Below are positions 63,281 to 64,000 of a stretch of DNA of 64,000 bases, piece after piece (the first letter of the stretch is position 1; every line of letters begins with the position of its first letter). The DNA is taken from assembly GCA_030765065.1 (NCBI GenBank), contig CM060989.1, positions 57,674,001-57,738,000 of the forward strand, written 5' to 3'. Under the pieces are notes generated by a model, which saw only the letters and a list, made by a program, of their open reading frames with translations, searched no databases and was not told the origin of the DNA. Source of the DNA: Deroplatys truncata (lineage: Eukaryota > Arthropoda > Insecta > Mantodea > Mantidae). Position numbers and translations under genes: made by a program.

Positions 63281-64000
63281 GGGAGTTAAAACTTTGGTCA
63301 TACAAGACAACTTGATTAACAGCTACCCATGGAAATTAGATATGTTAGACAGCAAACTTACTGTAGTTAAAATATTGGAATATATGTTTGTAGAATAGTA
63401 AGTAGAGAAAGTCCTGTGAATGCAACACAAATTCCAATCTGTTTTCGTTTCTGGTGATCTTCTAAGTCCTCTGAGAATGAAATCTTATTTTCTTCTTCAT
63501 TTTCAGCTGTAAACTTGATCTCATGTTCTTGTAAGGGCCAGTTCGACAATCTACTGATAAATTGCTGATAATGCTATGTACTGGATTTCTTAGTGATTCT
63601 CTGGAGAACACTACTTGGAAGATATCTTTGCCAATAAGTTTTTGGCTAGTTGGAGTAGCCGATATGTCCATCATCTGACAAACAACAAGTTTTCACTTTC
63701 ATGACACACATTCTTATCACTAGCAATAGTAATCATTGCAGATTGTGTTTATCGGATGATGATGAGGAAATAATGATGTTTCTGCATAACAGGAGAAAGC
63801 CTAAGACCATAAGATAGAGACAAAATTATTTCCAAACATTGAACAAAGACGTAATTTAGAAGCTTGTTTTTATAATAGACTAACTGGCTTACCTAACAAT
63901 TCATGGGTAGCTTTTTAAACTCTGATAACATTTTAATTAGTTTCGTATACCTCCCAACATTCTTTATCAGACAGTTTTTACAGTCGTGTAGAGGATTTTA
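63281..64000. other. Non-coding end of window
   Basis: At 63365-63440 the words TTTGTAGAATAGTAAGTAGA and GAAAGTCCTGTGAATGCAAC resemble the right end of repeat D. Beyond that no feature is recognised; overlapping minus-strand frames at 63367-63674 are not like any protein I know. Confidence 0.35.

Overview
The window is A+T-rich eukaryotic DNA, most likely from an insect with a large, repeat-laden genome. Three things point there: one host gene with short exons and canonical GT/AG introns of 4.4 to 13 kb; the mix of mariner/Tc1, pogo/Tigger, hAT, piggyBac, PIF/Harbinger and MULE DNA transposons with Penelope-like elements, LINEs and tRNA-type SINEs; and no bacterial-style gene packing. The species cannot be named from the sequence.

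The only host gene I can support is the 5' part of DNA polymerase eta (POLH, Y-family translesion polymerase) on the + strand. Seven coding exons were placed by splice sites, phase and protein homology: 21054-21181, 26945-27079, 33805-34004, 39829-39998, 44414-44637, 49361-49484 and 62446-62511. They give 349 continuous residues covering palm, fingers, thumb and the start of the little finger. The gene runs off the right edge, so the ubiquitin-binding and PCNA-binding tail is not seen.

Layout. 1-20.9 kb, upstream of POLH: a 2.4-kb non-autonomous TIR element with GGAAGTA arrays, two copies of an unclassified ~0.88-kb repeat (called D here), a mariner, two MITE families, a hAT element with perfect 8-bp target duplications sitting in an LTR-like repeat, a Penelope-like element (PLE), a piggyBac transposase tail, a second mariner and an LTR fossil that ends about 150 bp upstream of the POLH start codon. 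21-62.5 kb, POLH introns: intron 1 has a Tc1 element, a SINE, D, a LINE 3' end and PLE debris. Intron 2 has inverted PLE termini, a mariner-type transposase split by a SINE, a TTAA MITE and a Harbinger element ending about 47 bp before exon 3. Intron 3 has a pogo/Tigger element carrying an inserted LINE and an inserted mariner. Intron 4 has another mariner and a Tc1/mariner relative. Intron 5 has a pogo-type element with a solo LTR. Intron 6 has a pogo-type element with a mariner inside, a local duplication bounded by palindromic PLE termini, a second LTR-like repeat, a pogo-type element carrying a complete-looking LTR element that encodes only one Gag-like coiled-coil protein, a PLE split by a D repeat, and a MULE fragment. 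A LINE endonuclease fragment lies just past exon 7.

The most informative structures are the nested insertions, where a related copy elsewhere in the window supplies the empty site (hAT in LTR-like repeat; LTR elements in pogo-type repeats), and a recurring hairpin motif in the PLE termini (CTGANGA, short hairpin, GAAA) that recalls a hammerhead ribozyme core. No CRISPR array, rRNA or functional tRNA gene is seen. No computation was run; coordinates of degenerate repeats are by eye.
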